This document shows, in pieces, positions 44,157-53,238 of a stretch of DNA of 64,000 nt. The notes beneath the pieces are model-generated. The model saw only the letters and a list, made by a program, of their open reading frames with translations, was not told the origin of the DNA and did no database searches. A program made the position numbers and the translations under genes. How positions within the stretch are numbered: position 1 is the stretch's first letter; every line of letters begins with the position of its first letter. This DNA is from an uncultured Oscillospiraceae bacterium (GTDB lineage Bacteria; Bacillota; Clostridia; Oscillospirales; Acutalibacteraceae). The stretch covers positions 14,354 to 78,353 of the forward strand of contig UQKB01000008.1 of the NCBI GenBank assembly GCA_900541565.1, written 5' to 3'.

Positions 44157-46700
44157 ATGGTAAAACACAAAACACAAGGCAAAGCGGTCATTGCGCTGAT
44201 GCTGGCAATTGTCATGATGCTGGGCGCTTGCATTACTGCGTTTGCCACAATAACGGATGAAGAGCCAGCCGCAATCCCGGGCTATATAACCGATAGTACA
44301 GAAAAAGCTCTGTGGATGGACGCCTGCCCGGTGTCTGGTACGTCGGAAATTGATGCGGTCAAGTGGTTTCCTGACAGCGACGGCGTTTACTATATGCTTT
44401 TACCTGCATCGGCAGATCTAAGCGGTATCACGGTTTACCATACTTTCCAAGACGCCAGAATTGGCCAAACGCCGATCATAAGCGGGAATGCCTATGATAT
44501 TTTTGAAGACGGCGGGGATTACACGCTGGATGCAGACGGTGAAACATACCGGATTAAGGTGCTGCAGTCTTCTCAAATTGGGTCTATGTTTATTACGACG
44601 GAAAGCGGCAGTATGGACAATATCCACGCCGATAAGGAAAACAAAGAGGCTGGCAGCCTGCTTTTAATTGACACGGATGGTACCGTAAGCTACGACGGTG
44701 AGATGGATCATATTAAGGGCAGAGGAAATACAACATGGAACCTTGCCAAAAAACCATATAATATTAAGCTGAGCAAAAAAGCGGAACTGATGGGAATGGC
44801 AAAAAGCAAAAAATGGACCCTTCTTGCCAACGCGCAGGAGCATTCTATGCTCAGAAACCGCTTGACCTATGACCTGGCGGATCAGATTGGCCTGGAGTTT
44901 TCTCCGGAATCCAGATTTGTGGACCTGTATGCAAACGGGGAATACCTGGGGACTTACCAACTTACGGAGAAGGTGGATCTTGGGGAGGACAACCTTGTCA
45001 AAATAACGGATCTGCAAAGCAAAACGGAAGATTTAAACGATCAGGATCTCGATGCTTACAGCCGTTACACCAATGGCAAAATGCAGGGTTACAATATTCC
45101 CAACAATCCACAGGATATCACAGGCGGCTATTTAATGGAATATGTATGGATCGTAGGAGAACCTTCCGGTTTTACAACGGAAGGCGGGCAGGCGTTTGAC
45201 CTGAAAAGCCCGGAGTTTGCATCTAAAGAACAGATTGAATATATTGCATCCTTTGTACAGGACATGGAGGACGCGGTGTATTCCTCTACCGGATATAACG
45301 CAAAGGGCAAACACTACACAGACTATATAGACGCCGAATCCGCCGCGCTGATGTATATTGTACAGGAGTTTGCCTTAAATCAGGACGCAGCGATTTCAAG
45401 CCTGTTTGCTTATAAAGAATCTGACATAGACGGCGATGGAAAAATACATTTTTCCCCCGTTTGGGACTTCGACATTGCCTACGGTAATCTGAACGCTACG
45501 CAAAATGGACATTCCATGCTGGATTATACAACGATGTTTGTGGCAGATTCCCGCATGTTTTATGAAAGCGACCGCTACACGATCCTGGGAGCACTGTGCC
45601 AGCATACCGATTTTAACACGCTTGTAACAGAGCTTTGGAAGGAAAGAGTCGTTCCCGCCATACAGATATGGAACGGTGAAAAAGAAGCTACGGCAAGGCT
45701 ACAAAGCTTTGATACGTATAAGCAGCTTACCGATGATACCTCCGTGATGAATTATATCCGCTGGGATTTAAGCAGCACGCTGCTTGTCTGGCAGGCCGGG
45801 GACACGCACGAAAAGCAGCTTGCATACTTTAAAACATGGGCCGATAACCGTTATGATTTCTTAAACGGTGTTTTTTCAACCCTGGAGGATGTAAAGGCAC
45901 AGGCCAGCGAGGAGCTTTTGCGCTATTATAACTCTTATAACAGCGCAGATTACAGCGAAACAGACTGGAACAGCATTACAAAAGCAAAAGACGACGGCTT
46001 GCGTGCAATTGAAAATGCCGACACGGCCGCTGCTGTGACAAAAGCAAAAGATGATGCAATCAGCCAAATGAAAGCGATTGCGGGCGTAATGGTTTATTAT
46101 GACAATAATCAAACCAATTGGGAAGAAGTCAGAGTTTTCTGGTGGAATTCTCCGTCCAGCCCGTGTGAATGGCCGGGCGAATTGATGACCGATCTGGGTG
46201 AAGGGATTTACAGCTTTAAATTCCCAAGTGATACCAATTATATAATTTTTACCAACGGTCTGCCCAGCGGGATTGAAAAGGAACAGACGGAGGATCTGCT
46301 GCTGCAGGAAGGTTTGCAGTTGTTTGTGCCCGATATAGATTCTAAATATTATAAGGAGACCATACAGGGTTACTGCTACAATGGAGATTGGGCGGCATAT
46401 GACCCGACGCCAGAACCGACAGAGCCTCCGACGTCCGACCCGGGAACCGAGTCGACAGAACCTCCCACAGAGCCTCCAACAGAGGATCCCGATTATAAGC
46501 AGGGCGATGCAAACCTGGACAAAGAGGTAAACCTGGAGGACGTTTTAACCATGCAGCGACACATTGCGAAAACCATCCAGCTTACAGGTGTAGCGGTTGA
46601 TAACGCAGACATCAATTTTGACAAAACGATCAATCTGGAGGACGTTCTTACCCTGCAGAAATTCCTGGCTAAAATGCTTCCTTCTTTGCCTGCTGCGTAA
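44157..46700 (+). CDS. Secreted CotH-family protein with starch-binding module and dockerin
   Basis: 847 residues. Signal peptide (VIALMLAIVMMLGACITAFA), then an N-terminal beta region, a CotH kinase domain (GRGNTTW at 188-194, KKPYNIKLSKK, MLRNRLTYDLA, and WDFDIAYGN at about 436 with the metal-binding Asp pair), a helical stretch, a CBM26-like starch-binding module (about 645-735, VYYDNNQTNWEEVRVFWW and WPGELM), a Pro/Thr/Glu linker, and a C-terminal dockerin with two calcium repeats (GDANLDKEVNLEDVLTMQ from 783, and ADINFDKTINLEDVLTLQ). CotH domains are protein kinases in spore coats; bacterial dockerin-bearing forms are thought to act in cellulosome-type complexes. Start follows AAAGGATTGG. 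Confidence 0.93.
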   Translation: MVKHKTQGKAVIALMLAIVMMLGACITAFATITDEEPAAIPGYITDSTEKALWMDACPVSGTSEIDAVKWFPDSDGVYYMLLPASADLSGITVYHTFQDARIGQTPIISGNAYDIFEDGGDYTLDADGETYRIKVLQSSQIGSMFITTESGSMDNIHADKENKEAGSLLLIDTDGTVSYDGEMDHIKGRGNTTWNLAKKPYNIKLSKKAELMGMAKSKKWTLLANAQEHSMLRNRLTYDLADQIGLEFSPESRFVDLYANGEYLGTYQLTEKVDLGEDNLVKITDLQSKTEDLNDQDLDAYSRYTNGKMQGYNIPNNPQDITGGYLMEYVWIVGEPSGFTTEGGQAFDLKSPEFASKEQIEYIASFVQDMEDAVYSSTGYNAKGKHYTDYIDAESAALMYIVQEFALNQDAAISSLFAYKESDIDGDGKIHFSPVWDFDIAYGNLNATQNGHSMLDYTTMFVADSRMFYESDRYTILGALCQHTDFNTLVTELWKERVVPAIQIWNGEKEATARLQSFDTYKQLTDDTSVMNYIRWDLSSTLLVWQAGDTHEKQLAYFKTWADNRYDFLNGVFSTLEDVKAQASEELLRYYNSYNSADYSETDWNSITKAKDDGLRAIENADTAAAVTKAKDDAISQMKAIAGVMVYYDNNQTNWEEVRVFWWNSPSSPCEWPGELMTDLGEGIYSFKFPSDTNYIIFTNGLPSGIEKEQTEDLLLQEGLQLFVPDIDSKYYKETIQGYCYNGDWAAYDPTPEPTEPPTSDPGTESTEPPTEPPTEDPDYKQGDANLDKEVNLEDVLTMQRHIAKTIQLTGVAVDNADINFDKTINLEDVLTLQKFLAKMLPSLPAA

Positions 46701-46721
46701 AAAATAAAGTGGATTATGAAA

Positions 46722-46810
46722 GAGGCCGCCCCTAAGGGCGGCACGCATAAAACAGTATAGAGATTGTTTTCGAAAACGGCGTAGCTTCGGCTATGCCGTT
46801 TCTCCGTTTT
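46722..46810. repeat. Two hairpins downstream of the CotH gene
   Basis: GCCGCCC facing GGGCGGC (about 46727-46743), without a T run, and AACGGCGTAGC facing CTATGCCGTT around TTCGG (about 46777-46802), followed by TCTCCGTTTTG. The second overlaps the 3' end of the recombinase remnant on the other strand. Confidence 0.5.
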
Positions 46811-47040
46811 GTAGGTCTTTGAGCAAAGACGCAGGGAGTATTCCCAAGGTCATAAGAAATGTCAATCTGCTGTTCCCGAGTTCCTTTGACCTGTCCGGCG
46901 CGTGAACATACACCGCCTTTACCATGTCGTTGAGTACAGCGGGTGTCAACTTATCTAAGTCGAGATACTTCCTCACTTTTCTGATAAACCTGTCAATATT
47001 TTCTGCCTGTTCACCCTCCTTCTTCCACGCTATACACTGG
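46791..47040 (-). pseudogene. C-terminal remnant of a large serine recombinase (DUF4368-type tail)
   Basis: A minus-strand frame reads ENIDRFIRKVRKYLDLDKLT, then PAVLNDMVKAVYVHAPDRSK, and ends GILPASLLKDLQNGETA. This is the pattern of the C-terminal DUF4368 domain of Tn4451/Tn5397-type (TnpX-like) site-specific recombinases. The catalytic resolvase part and zinc-ribbon domain are absent; upstream of about 47040 the frame loses any similarity. It is therefore a truncated, inactive fragment marking one side of a decayed mobile element. Confidence 0.7.
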
Positions 47041-47129
47041 CATACACAATTTGAGAGGGGCTACATTCTACCGCTACAAGGAAATGTAAATGGGTGGAAA
47101 CAGAATAAAGCTCTCTGCTTTAATGTGTT

Positions 47130-47912
47130 CTATCTATCAACATAGATCTGTACTTCATAATTCCATTGCAAAATACCTGATACAATAATGAGTTGCACCG
47201 TGAATTTTGGCTCAACACCATATTTTGTTCGGGCTATACGCATGACCTCGCTTAATACTTGTTCCCGGTTTTCTTCAGTGCAGTTAGCGCATAGATATCT
47301 TCCTTTTGGCAATATCTTTAATCCGTCTATATTCACATAACGAATACAGACGGCAAAGAGCCTTGTTATTCCGCTTTCGGTGTATATACCAGCTAAATCC
47401 TCAAAGGAAAATTGCTCTTTTAAGGCAGGAGTAACTTTATCATAGAAGTGGCTGAGATAATTCCAAAGATTATCAAGCGTTGGTACTTCTAAGGTATCTG
47501 ACAGCAAAATAATACGCTCTGGAACATCTCTGATAAAGGTACCGTTAGAATTTTTGCGCATCTGCAATTTTCTTTCATAGTCTGCTTTTGCTAACTGGAT
47601 TTTGGCTTTACTGTACTGGAGCGCTGCTATTTTTTCATCGGCCTTTTTTTCTGCTTGCGCTAAAAAGTCTACAATTTTTTCGAGGTCGTCATATTCTAAA
47701 ACTTTCTTAATTTCCTGCAAAGGTAAGTCCATCAGTTGCAAAGCCCGTACCGTATTTAGACGCACAATATCCTGCTCAGTATAATAGCGGTAATTCGTCC
47801 ATTCGTCTTTTTTGCTTGGCTTCACTAATCCGATACGGTCATAATGCCGCAACGTTTCACTTGTTGTATGAACAGCCTTTGCAGCTTCTCCAACTGAAAA
47901 ATATTTCTTCAT
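47130..47912 (-). CDS. MerR family transcriptional regulator
   Basis: 260 residues. N-terminal winged helix (FSVGEAAKAVHTTSETLRHY, DRIGLVKPSKKDEWTNYRYY), a dimerisation coiled coil (about 85-125), and a C-terminal half of about 130 residues that looks like a GyrI/BmrR-type ligand-binding domain. Such regulators respond to drugs or other small molecules. It is divergent from a DUF4097 lipoprotein gene and the shared region contains a textbook MerR operator. It lies within the integrative-element scar and appears intact. Confidence 0.93.
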   Translation of the reverse strand: MKKYFSVGEAAKAVHTTSETLRHYDRIGLVKPSKKDEWTNYRYYTEQDIVRLNTVRALQLMDLPLQEIKKVLEYDDLEKIVDFLAQAEKKADEKIAALQYSKAKIQLAKADYERKLQMRKNSNGTFIRDVPERIILLSDTLEVPTLDNLWNYLSHFYDKVTPALKEQFSFEDLAGIYTESGITRLFAVCIRYVNIDGLKILPKGRYLCANCTEENREQVLSEVMRIARTKYGVEPKFTVQLIIVSGILQWNYEVQIYVDR

Positions 47913-47927
47913 TTTTATTTTCTCCTA

Positions 47928-47958
47928 TTGACCTTTGTGTTACACAAAGGTTTATAAT
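47928..47958 (+). promoter_or_regulatory. MerR-type promoter/operator with 19-base spacer
   Basis: -35 TTGACC (47928-47933) and consensus -10 TATAAT (47953-47958) are 19 bases apart, the overlong spacing that MerR proteins correct by twisting DNA. A perfect inverted repeat fills the spacer: ACCTTTGTG (47931-47939), TTA, CACAAAGGT (47943-47951). It faces the DUF4097 gene; the merR start is 16 bases from the -35 box on the other strand, so autoregulation is expected. Confidence 0.9.
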
Positions 47959-48022
47959 CCATTTTAGCATAGGATATTGCGAAAAGCAAAAGATATTTCC
48001 ATGCTGTTTAGGAGGAATTATA

Positions 48023-48685
48023 ATGAAAAAAATCATTTCACTTGCATTGTGCCTTATATTAGGCGGTTTTGTTTTAGCGGGTTGCTCGAACAACAGTGAA
48101 CCATTTGAGGAAAAAAATTATACGCCAAATACACAAATCAATCAAATCAATCTTGATGTACGGGATAGAAAAATTGAGGTATCGCCGTCCGAGGACGAGC
48201 AAGTCCACATTCAATATTCTGAAAACAGCAAAGAGTACTACGACTTTTCTGTTTCTGACGAAAATGTATTGACGATATCAAGTGCAAGCGACAAAGAGTG
48301 GATAGATTATATTGGGGGAAAGCCCTCTGCGGAAAACCGGAAAATATCGTTACAGATACCGGACGCACTTTTAGACACCCTTACACTGTCTACAACAAAC
48401 GAGAACATCACTCTTTCCGCATTGGCTGTAACCGGAAGTATCAATATTTCTTCTAATGGAGGAAATATTGCCTTTGAAAACGTAGATGTAGGAAATGCTC
48501 TATACCTAACTGTCAAAAATGGAGATATTGAGGGAACAGTTGTCGGAAGTTATGATGATTTTACAATTCAATCAGAAATCAAAAAAGGCAAAAGTAATTT
48601 GCCGGATAATAAAAATGGTGGAGAAAAAACACTAAATGTGTCCAGCAATAACGGCGATGTCAATATTGAACTTGTAAACGCCTAA
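48023..48685 (+). CDS. DUF4097-type beta-repeat lipoprotein
   Basis: 220 residues. Lipoprotein signal (ISLALCLILGGFVLAGC, lipobox LAGC) and a mature part of repeated short strands with Asn/Gly turns (LTLSTTNENITLSALAVTGS, INISSNGGNIAFENVDVGNA), the DUF4097 adhesin-like beta-helix pattern. Often found in envelope-stress or bacteriocin-immunity settings; exact role unknown. Start follows AGGAGG and the MerR promoter. Probably the main target of the divergent regulator. Confidence 0.85.
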   Translation: MKKIISLALCLILGGFVLAGCSNNSEPFEEKNYTPNTQINQINLDVRDRKIEVSPSEDEQVHIQYSENSKEYYDFSVSDENVLTISSASDKEWIDYIGGKPSAENRKISLQIPDALLDTLTLSTTNENITLSALAVTGSINISSNGGNIAFENVDVGNALYLTVKNGDIEGTVVGSYDDFTIQSEIKKGKSNLPDNKNGGEKTLNVSSNNGDVNIELVNA

Positions 48686-48886
48686 TTGTAATTTGAAAAA
48701 AATCGTTGTTTTGTGGTTTGAGAGCAGATACAAACGGCGGTATCAAGCAGGTATCAATATGTCTGTTGCAGATTATTTTTTTCCTATAACCTACGGTCAA
48801 AAAAGCCTAATAGCAATTAAGGAACTTTGCGCTCATGAATATGAACATACAAGTCATATAGCTACATCTCATAGTTTCCGCACTCA

Positions 48887-48928
48887 ACGCCCATACAGTT
48901 TTATCCTGTATGGGCGTTTGTTGTTTTT
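48887..48928 (+). terminator. Terminator after the DUF4097 gene
   Basis: Perfect twelve-base stem ACGCCCATACAG (48887-48898) with CTGTATGGGCGT (48906-48917), then TTGTTGTTTTT. Confidence 0.85.
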
Positions 48929-48960
48929 ACCTCTGCTTGGGAAGAAAGGGGATGATTTAG

Positions 48961-49394
48961 ATGACGGATATAGAACAATACAAAGAGCATATCGAGATCA
49001 CGTTCAACGGTTTTTGCAAGGCGTTTATCATGCTGCACTCGACGTTTATTACAAAATAAAGCGAAAACAGCAATATGAAGTACCCTTTGAATATCTTAAG
49101 GAAATAGATTTCGAGCCTTCTTGCACAGGTGAATACTTTGCGGTTTAAGACGTACCTACCGTATTTATTGTTCAAGGGGAAAAGGTAATTGTAGAAAGCA
49201 AAGTATTAGCAACCGCCTTGCTACACCTGTCGAAAAAGCGGCGTGAAGTCTTGCTTCTGCGTTTTTACTTGGGTTATAACGACGCGGAAATCGGCAGAAT
49301 GTTCGGACCTTGCAGGAGTGCAATCAATCGCAGGAAACATGTAGCATTACGTTTACTCTGAAAGGAACTGGAAGCATTACAAAATGAGGAATAA
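48961..49394 (+). pseudogene. Decayed sigma-70-like factor of a Tn916-type integrative element
   Basis: Starts MTDIEQYKEHIEITFNGFCK, as in the ICE-encoded sigma-like protein. The first frame stops at 49059; similarity continues in another frame with KRKQQYEVPFEYLKEIDFEP, stops at 49146-49148, then continues in that frame with ALLHLSKKRREVLLLRFYLG, YNDAEIGRMFG and INRRKHVALRLL (region 4 helix-turn-helix), meets a further TGA, and ends KELEALQNEE at 49394. One frameshift and two internal stops make it a pseudogene. The intact relatives have these blocks in one frame. Confidence 0.8.
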
Positions 49395-49530
49395 CAAACA
49401 CAAATTGCTGCCCTATCAAGTGATAGAAAAAGCAGCTCTCTGTCCCAAACGGGCATACAACTATTTTCTTATACGTCCTTTAAATTGGCGCTCTCCCAAA
49501 CACGTCCTTTTTTCTTTCCCTAATCTGTAA
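49384..49530 (+). pseudogene. Remnant of an ICE helix-turn-helix gene
   Basis: Overlaps the end of the sigma remnant. The first residues, NNKHKLLPYQVIEKAA, match the start of the small HTH protein that follows the sigma gene in Tn916-type elements (usually LLPF.VI..AV.GD). After that the frame diverges and ends at 49530. A fragment only. Confidence 0.45.
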
Positions 49531-49581
49531 CACTTCATTGACAAACCTACACAGAGTTTTCTTAAAAAACACAGAATTATA

Positions 49582-49610
49582 TTGACAAACGGAAAAGGCA
49601 AAGGTATAAT
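49582..49610 (+). promoter_or_regulatory. Promoter of yceD-rpmF
   Basis: Consensus -35 TTGACA (49582-49587), 17-base spacer, consensus -10 TATAAT (49605-49610), about 50 bases before the start codon. It lies directly after the element scar. Confidence 0.88.
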
Positions 49611-49664
49611 ATTAAGCAGTGTTTTAAGATACCGGGGTTTTGTTCTGTTAAAAAGAGGTGTATG

Positions 49665-50159
49665 ATGCTCCTTGATTTAAAAAAGGTTTTTTTAAACGAA
49701 GGTGAAAAGACCGACATTGCTTATACGCTGGATCTAAGTAAAATAACCATTGACGGTATCGCACCTATGCCGCACCCTGTGAAGATTACGGCGGTGGCGG
49801 AAAACAGAGCCGGCGTTGTAAAGCTTTCGGTGGCTGTTTGCTTTACGTATGTCCGCCCGTGTGACCGATGTTTTGCCGACACGGCAAGGGAAATGTCTTA
49901 CAGCTTTGCGCATATACTTGTTGCTTCCCTAAGCGGCGACAGCAGCGATGATTATGTGGAAGCGCCCGATTTCCAGCTTGATCTGGACGAACTTGTAACG
50001 GCCGATGTGCTGTTAGAGCTGCCCAGCAAATATCTGTGCAAAGATTCCTGTAAGGGGCTTTGTCCAAACTGCGGGGCGGATTTAAACCGTACGTCATGCG
50101 ATTGTAGCAAGCACAATACAGATCCTCGTCTGGAGGTTTTAAAGGAACTTATAAATTAG
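49665..50159 (+). CDS. yceD: DUF177 (YceD) family protein
   Basis: 164 residues. Seen: [15 protein letters not shown] in the middle and the C-terminal [17 protein letters not shown], the conserved cysteines of DUF177, which probably bind zinc. Family members are cotranscribed with rpmF and are linked to 23S rRNA or ribosome maturation. AGAGGTG precedes two adjacent ATGs (49662 and 49665); the second has better spacing. Confidence 0.92.
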   Translation: MLLDLKKVFLNEGEKTDIAYTLDLSKITIDGIAPMPHPVKITAVAENRAGVVKLSVAVCFTYVRPCDRCFADTAREMSYSFAHILVASLSGDSSDDYVEAPDFQLDLDELVTADVLLELPSKYLCKDSCKGLCPNCGADLNRTSCDCSKHNTDPRLEVLKELIN

Positions 50160-50206
50160 AATACGATAACGTATTCGGCATAATACAAAGCAAGGAGGTG
50201 CTGATT

Positions 50207-50389
50207 ATGGCAGTACCAAAGAGAAAGACGTCCAAAGCAAGAAGGGATAAAAGACGTTCCAACGTTTGGAAAATTGCGGCTCCCGCACTGATGAAATGCC
50301 CAAACTGCGGCGAATATAAGACAGCCCACAGGGTTTGCCAGAGCTGTGGTCATTATAACGGCAGGGAAGTTATCAAAAAGGAAGCATAA
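50207..50389 (+). CDS. rpmF: 50S ribosomal protein L32
   Basis: 60 residues: [19 protein letters not shown] start and a zinc ribbon with CPNCGEY and [12 protein letters not shown] (CxxC form). AAGGAGGTG precedes the ATG at 50207. Cotranscribed with yceD. Confidence 0.97.
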   Translation: MAVPKRKTSKARRDKRRSNVWKIAAPALMKCPNCGEYKTAHRVCQSCGHYNGREVIKKEA

Positions 50390-50410
50390 TTTTTGGATTT
50401 TTTCCTGAAG

Positions 50411-50444
50411 ATAGAGGAGGAGCGTATCCTTCTCTATTTTTTTT
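50411..50444 (+). terminator. Terminator of yceD-rpmF
   Basis: ATAGAGGAGGA pairs with TCCTTCTCTAT around GCGTA (50411-50437), followed by a T run of eight. Confidence 0.85.
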
Positions 50445-50521
50445 CGGTGTCCCGCCGGGTTTAAAAGCCTAGCGGGCGTACCTCTCTGATGGCGTGATTC
50501 TATAGAAAGGAGCATCCGGCC

Positions 50522-51841
50522 ATGGCGGTAACCATTCAAGCAATCGCGCAGGGCAGCCATGCCATGCGCCACGGCATACAAAGCGGGGAAAAGCTTGTTT
50601 CAATCAACGGTCATACAGTCATGGATGTACTGGATTACCGGTTTTACCAGATGGAAAGGGAGCTGGAGCTTGTTTTGGAGGATGCAACGGGCAAGCAAAG
50701 AAAGCTGCGCCTGAAAAAGCCCATATATGATGAAATTGGGCTTTTGTTTGAAACCTACCTGATGGACCGCCAGCATACATGCAAGAATAAATGTATTTTT
50801 TGCTTTATCGATCAGCTCCCAAAGGGGATGCGCCAGTCTTTGTATTTTAAGGATGACGACTCCCGTCTTTCATTTTTATTTGGCAACTATATCACGCTGA
50901 CCAATCTAACACAGCATGAAATAGACAGGATCATTAAAATGCATATTAGCCCGATCAATATTTCCGTGCATACAACCAATCCGCAGCTGCGGGTCAAAAT
51001 GATGAACAATCGTTTTGCGGGCCGTGCGTTGTCTGTGTTGGAGCGGTTTGCGCAGGCAGGCATAAAAATGAACTGCCAGATTGTTGCCTGTCCCGGGATC
51101 AACGACGGCAAAGAGCTGGATAAAACGCTTTCTGATTTGGCTGCGTTTTATCCGGCGGTGGAATCTATTGCAATTGTTCCGGTGGGACTAACGCGCTACC
51201 GGGAAGGGCTTTACCCGCTAAAGGCCTATACCAAAGAAACAGCGCGGCAAACGCTTGCGCAAATTGAGCAGTTTGGCGATGTGTGTAGAAAAAAGCACGG
51301 TGTGCGCATTGCCTTTGCATCTGACGAGTTTTATCTTCAGGCCGGCAGGCAAATACCTCCGGCAGAATTCTACGAGGATTTCAGTCAGCTGGAAAACGGT
51401 GTGGGGCTGCTTGCGCTTTTGCAGGAGCAGTTTTTGACGGCGTTGCAGGAAAAAACATGCGATTGCAGTTTAAAAAGGCAGGTCACAGTGGCCAGCGGGA
51501 CTGCGTCTGCGCCCTTTTTACAGGCGCTTTTTTTGCAGATGCAAAAAAAATTTCCAGGTGTAAGCGCTTCTGTTGCGGCTATAGAGAACCGCTTTTTTGG
51601 CGGCGGTGTGAATGTTTCAGGACTTGTAACAGGTGCGGATCTGATCAGCCAGCTGAAAGGGAAAAATTTGGGAGATGCACTTTTGATCCCCGCTGTAATG
51701 CTTTGCCGCCAGGGAGATGTATTTTTGGACGACGTATCCATACAGGATGTAAAGCGGCAGCTTACAACGGCGCTTATTACCGTTGCAAACGACGGCAGTG
51801 CGCTGCTGGATGCGGTTTTAGGCACGGAAAAACAGGCGTAA
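50522..51841 (+). CDS. DUF512 family protein: PDZ plus radical-SAM-like domain
   Basis: 439 residues. N-terminal PDZ-like region (GIQSGEKLVSINGHTVMDVL), then a cysteine cluster CKNKCIFCFIDQLPKGMR (about residues 87-104) resembling a radical SAM 4Fe-4S site, a barrel-like part (INISVHTTNPQLRVKMM), and a C-terminal DUF512 domain (GTASAPFLQALF, NRFFGGGVNVSGLVTGAD). The reaction is unknown. In Clostridia it is almost always next to der, as here with a 23-base gap. AAAGGAG precedes the start. Confidence 0.92.
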   Translation: MAVTIQAIAQGSHAMRHGIQSGEKLVSINGHTVMDVLDYRFYQMERELELVLEDATGKQRKLRLKKPIYDEIGLLFETYLMDRQHTCKNKCIFCFIDQLPKGMRQSLYFKDDDSRLSFLFGNYITLTNLTQHEIDRIIKMHISPINISVHTTNPQLRVKMMNNRFAGRALSVLERFAQAGIKMNCQIVACPGINDGKELDKTLSDLAAFYPAVESIAIVPVGLTRYREGLYPLKAYTKETARQTLAQIEQFGDVCRKKHGVRIAFASDEFYLQAGRQIPPAEFYEDFSQLENGVGLLALLQEQFLTALQEKTCDCSLKRQVTVASGTASAPFLQALFLQMQKKFPGVSASVAAIENRFFGGGVNVSGLVTGADLISQLKGKNLGDALLIPAVMLCRQGDVFLDDVSIQDVKRQLTTALITVANDGSALLDAVLGTEKQA

Positions 51842-51864
51842 GCCATACAATAGGGGGAATGAAA

Positions 51865-53187
51865 ATGGCAAGACCGGTAATTGCAATTGTGGGAAGGCCC
51901 AACGTAGGGAAATCTACACTTTTCAACAAGCTGACAGGCACCCGCATTTCTATTGTGGATGATACGCCCGGCGTTACACGGGACAGAATATTTGGTCAGG
52001 TGGAATGGCAGTCCCGCACAGCAACTTTGGTAGATACAGGCGGGATAGAGCCGTATTCCGACGATGTCATATTGTCGCAAATGCGCTTGCAGGCACAGCT
52101 TGCAATTGACGCGGCGGACGTCATCCTATTTGTAACGGATCTGCAAACCGGCGTGGTAGCCACAGATATGGACGTAGCCGCCATGCTGCAAAAAAGCGGC
52201 AGGCCGGTGGTGCTTTGCGTGAATAAATGTGATAAAATCGGGCAACCGCAGCCGGAATTTTATGAATTTTACAATTTGGGGATGGGGGATCCTATCCAGG
52301 TGTCTTCCATACATGGCCATGGAACAGGCGATTTGCTTGAAAAGGCCTTTGCATACCTGCCGCCACAGACAGAAGAAGAGGAAGACGGCGAAGAGATCCG
52401 TGTGGCGGTGATTGGCAAGCCAAACGTGGGGAAATCCTCCCTTGTCAACAAAATTACAGGTGAAAACCGCTGCATTGTTTCTGATATTGCAGGCACGACC
52501 AGGGATTCTATAGACACGACGGTGGAAAATGCCCATGGACGGTTTGTTTTGACGGATACAGCCGGACTGCGCAGAAAAAATAAGGTGGACGGCCAGATAG
52601 AGCGTTACAGCGTAATCCGCGCAAAAATGGCTATTGACCGCAGCGACGTATGTGTTATAATGATTAATGCACTTGACGGTTTTACAGAGCAGGATTCCAA
52701 AATAGCCGGCCTTGCACATGAAGCGGGAAAAGCCTGTGTAATTGCGGTAAACAAATGGGACGCCATTGAGAAAACAGGAAGCACCATGAACGAATACCGT
52801 AAAAAGCTGGAAAACGACTTTTCTTTTATGTCTTATGCGCCAATGGTATTTATATCGGCAAAAACCGGGCAGCGTTTAGATGTGTTGTTTGAAACAATAA
52901 AGCGGGCGGCCAATTCGAATTCCATACGGATAAAAACGGGTATGCTCAACGACCTGCTTGCCCAGGCGGTTGCAAGGGTACAGCCTCCTTCCGATAAGGG
53001 AAGACGGTTGAAAATTTATTATATGACGCAGCCTTCTTCCAAGCCCCCCACGTTTATCTGTTTTGTAAATTCAAAAGAGCTGTTTCATTTTTCCTACCAG
53101 CGTTACTTGGAAAACAGGATTCGGGATGCTTTTGGGCTGGAGGGCACGCCCGTGCAGTTTATTGTGCGTGAGCGCGGCGATAAATAA
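51865..53187 (+). CDS. der: Ribosome-assembly GTPase Der (EngA)
   Basis: Double GTPase needed for 50S maturation, 440 residues. Two G domains: GRPNVGKST with DTPG and NKCD in the first, GKPNVGKSS with DIAGTTRD, DTAG and NKWD in the second, then a C-terminal KH-like domain. The start at 51865 has GGGGG seven bases upstream; a frame open back to 51457 overlaps DUF512 and is not used. Confidence 0.97.
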   Translation: MARPVIAIVGRPNVGKSTLFNKLTGTRISIVDDTPGVTRDRIFGQVEWQSRTATLVDTGGIEPYSDDVILSQMRLQAQLAIDAADVILFVTDLQTGVVATDMDVAAMLQKSGRPVVLCVNKCDKIGQPQPEFYEFYNLGMGDPIQVSSIHGHGTGDLLEKAFAYLPPQTEEEEDGEEIRVAVIGKPNVGKSSLVNKITGENRCIVSDIAGTTRDSIDTTVENAHGRFVLTDTAGLRRKNKVDGQIERYSVIRAKMAIDRSDVCVIMINALDGFTEQDSKIAGLAHEAGKACVIAVNKWDAIEKTGSTMNEYRKKLENDFSFMSYAPMVFISAKTGQRLDVLFETIKRAANSNSIRIKTGMLNDLLAQAVARVQPPSDKGRRLKIYYMTQPSSKPPTFICFVNSKELFHFSYQRYLENRIRDAFGLEGTPVQFIVRERGDK

Positions 53188-53238
53188 AGAGATCCCCGGC
53201 GTTTTTATTGCAGAAAATCATTTGAAGGGAAAGACAAT

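Noticed and set aside
48693..49148. Single 151-residue protein
   Set aside because: Its first half crosses a terminator and its second half is the shifted middle of the decayed sigma gene, so it is a composite frame.
51457..51864. 132-codon extension upstream of Der
   Set aside because: Overlaps the end of the DUF512 gene in another frame; Der proteins start at the G1 domain, and a ribosome site precedes 51865.
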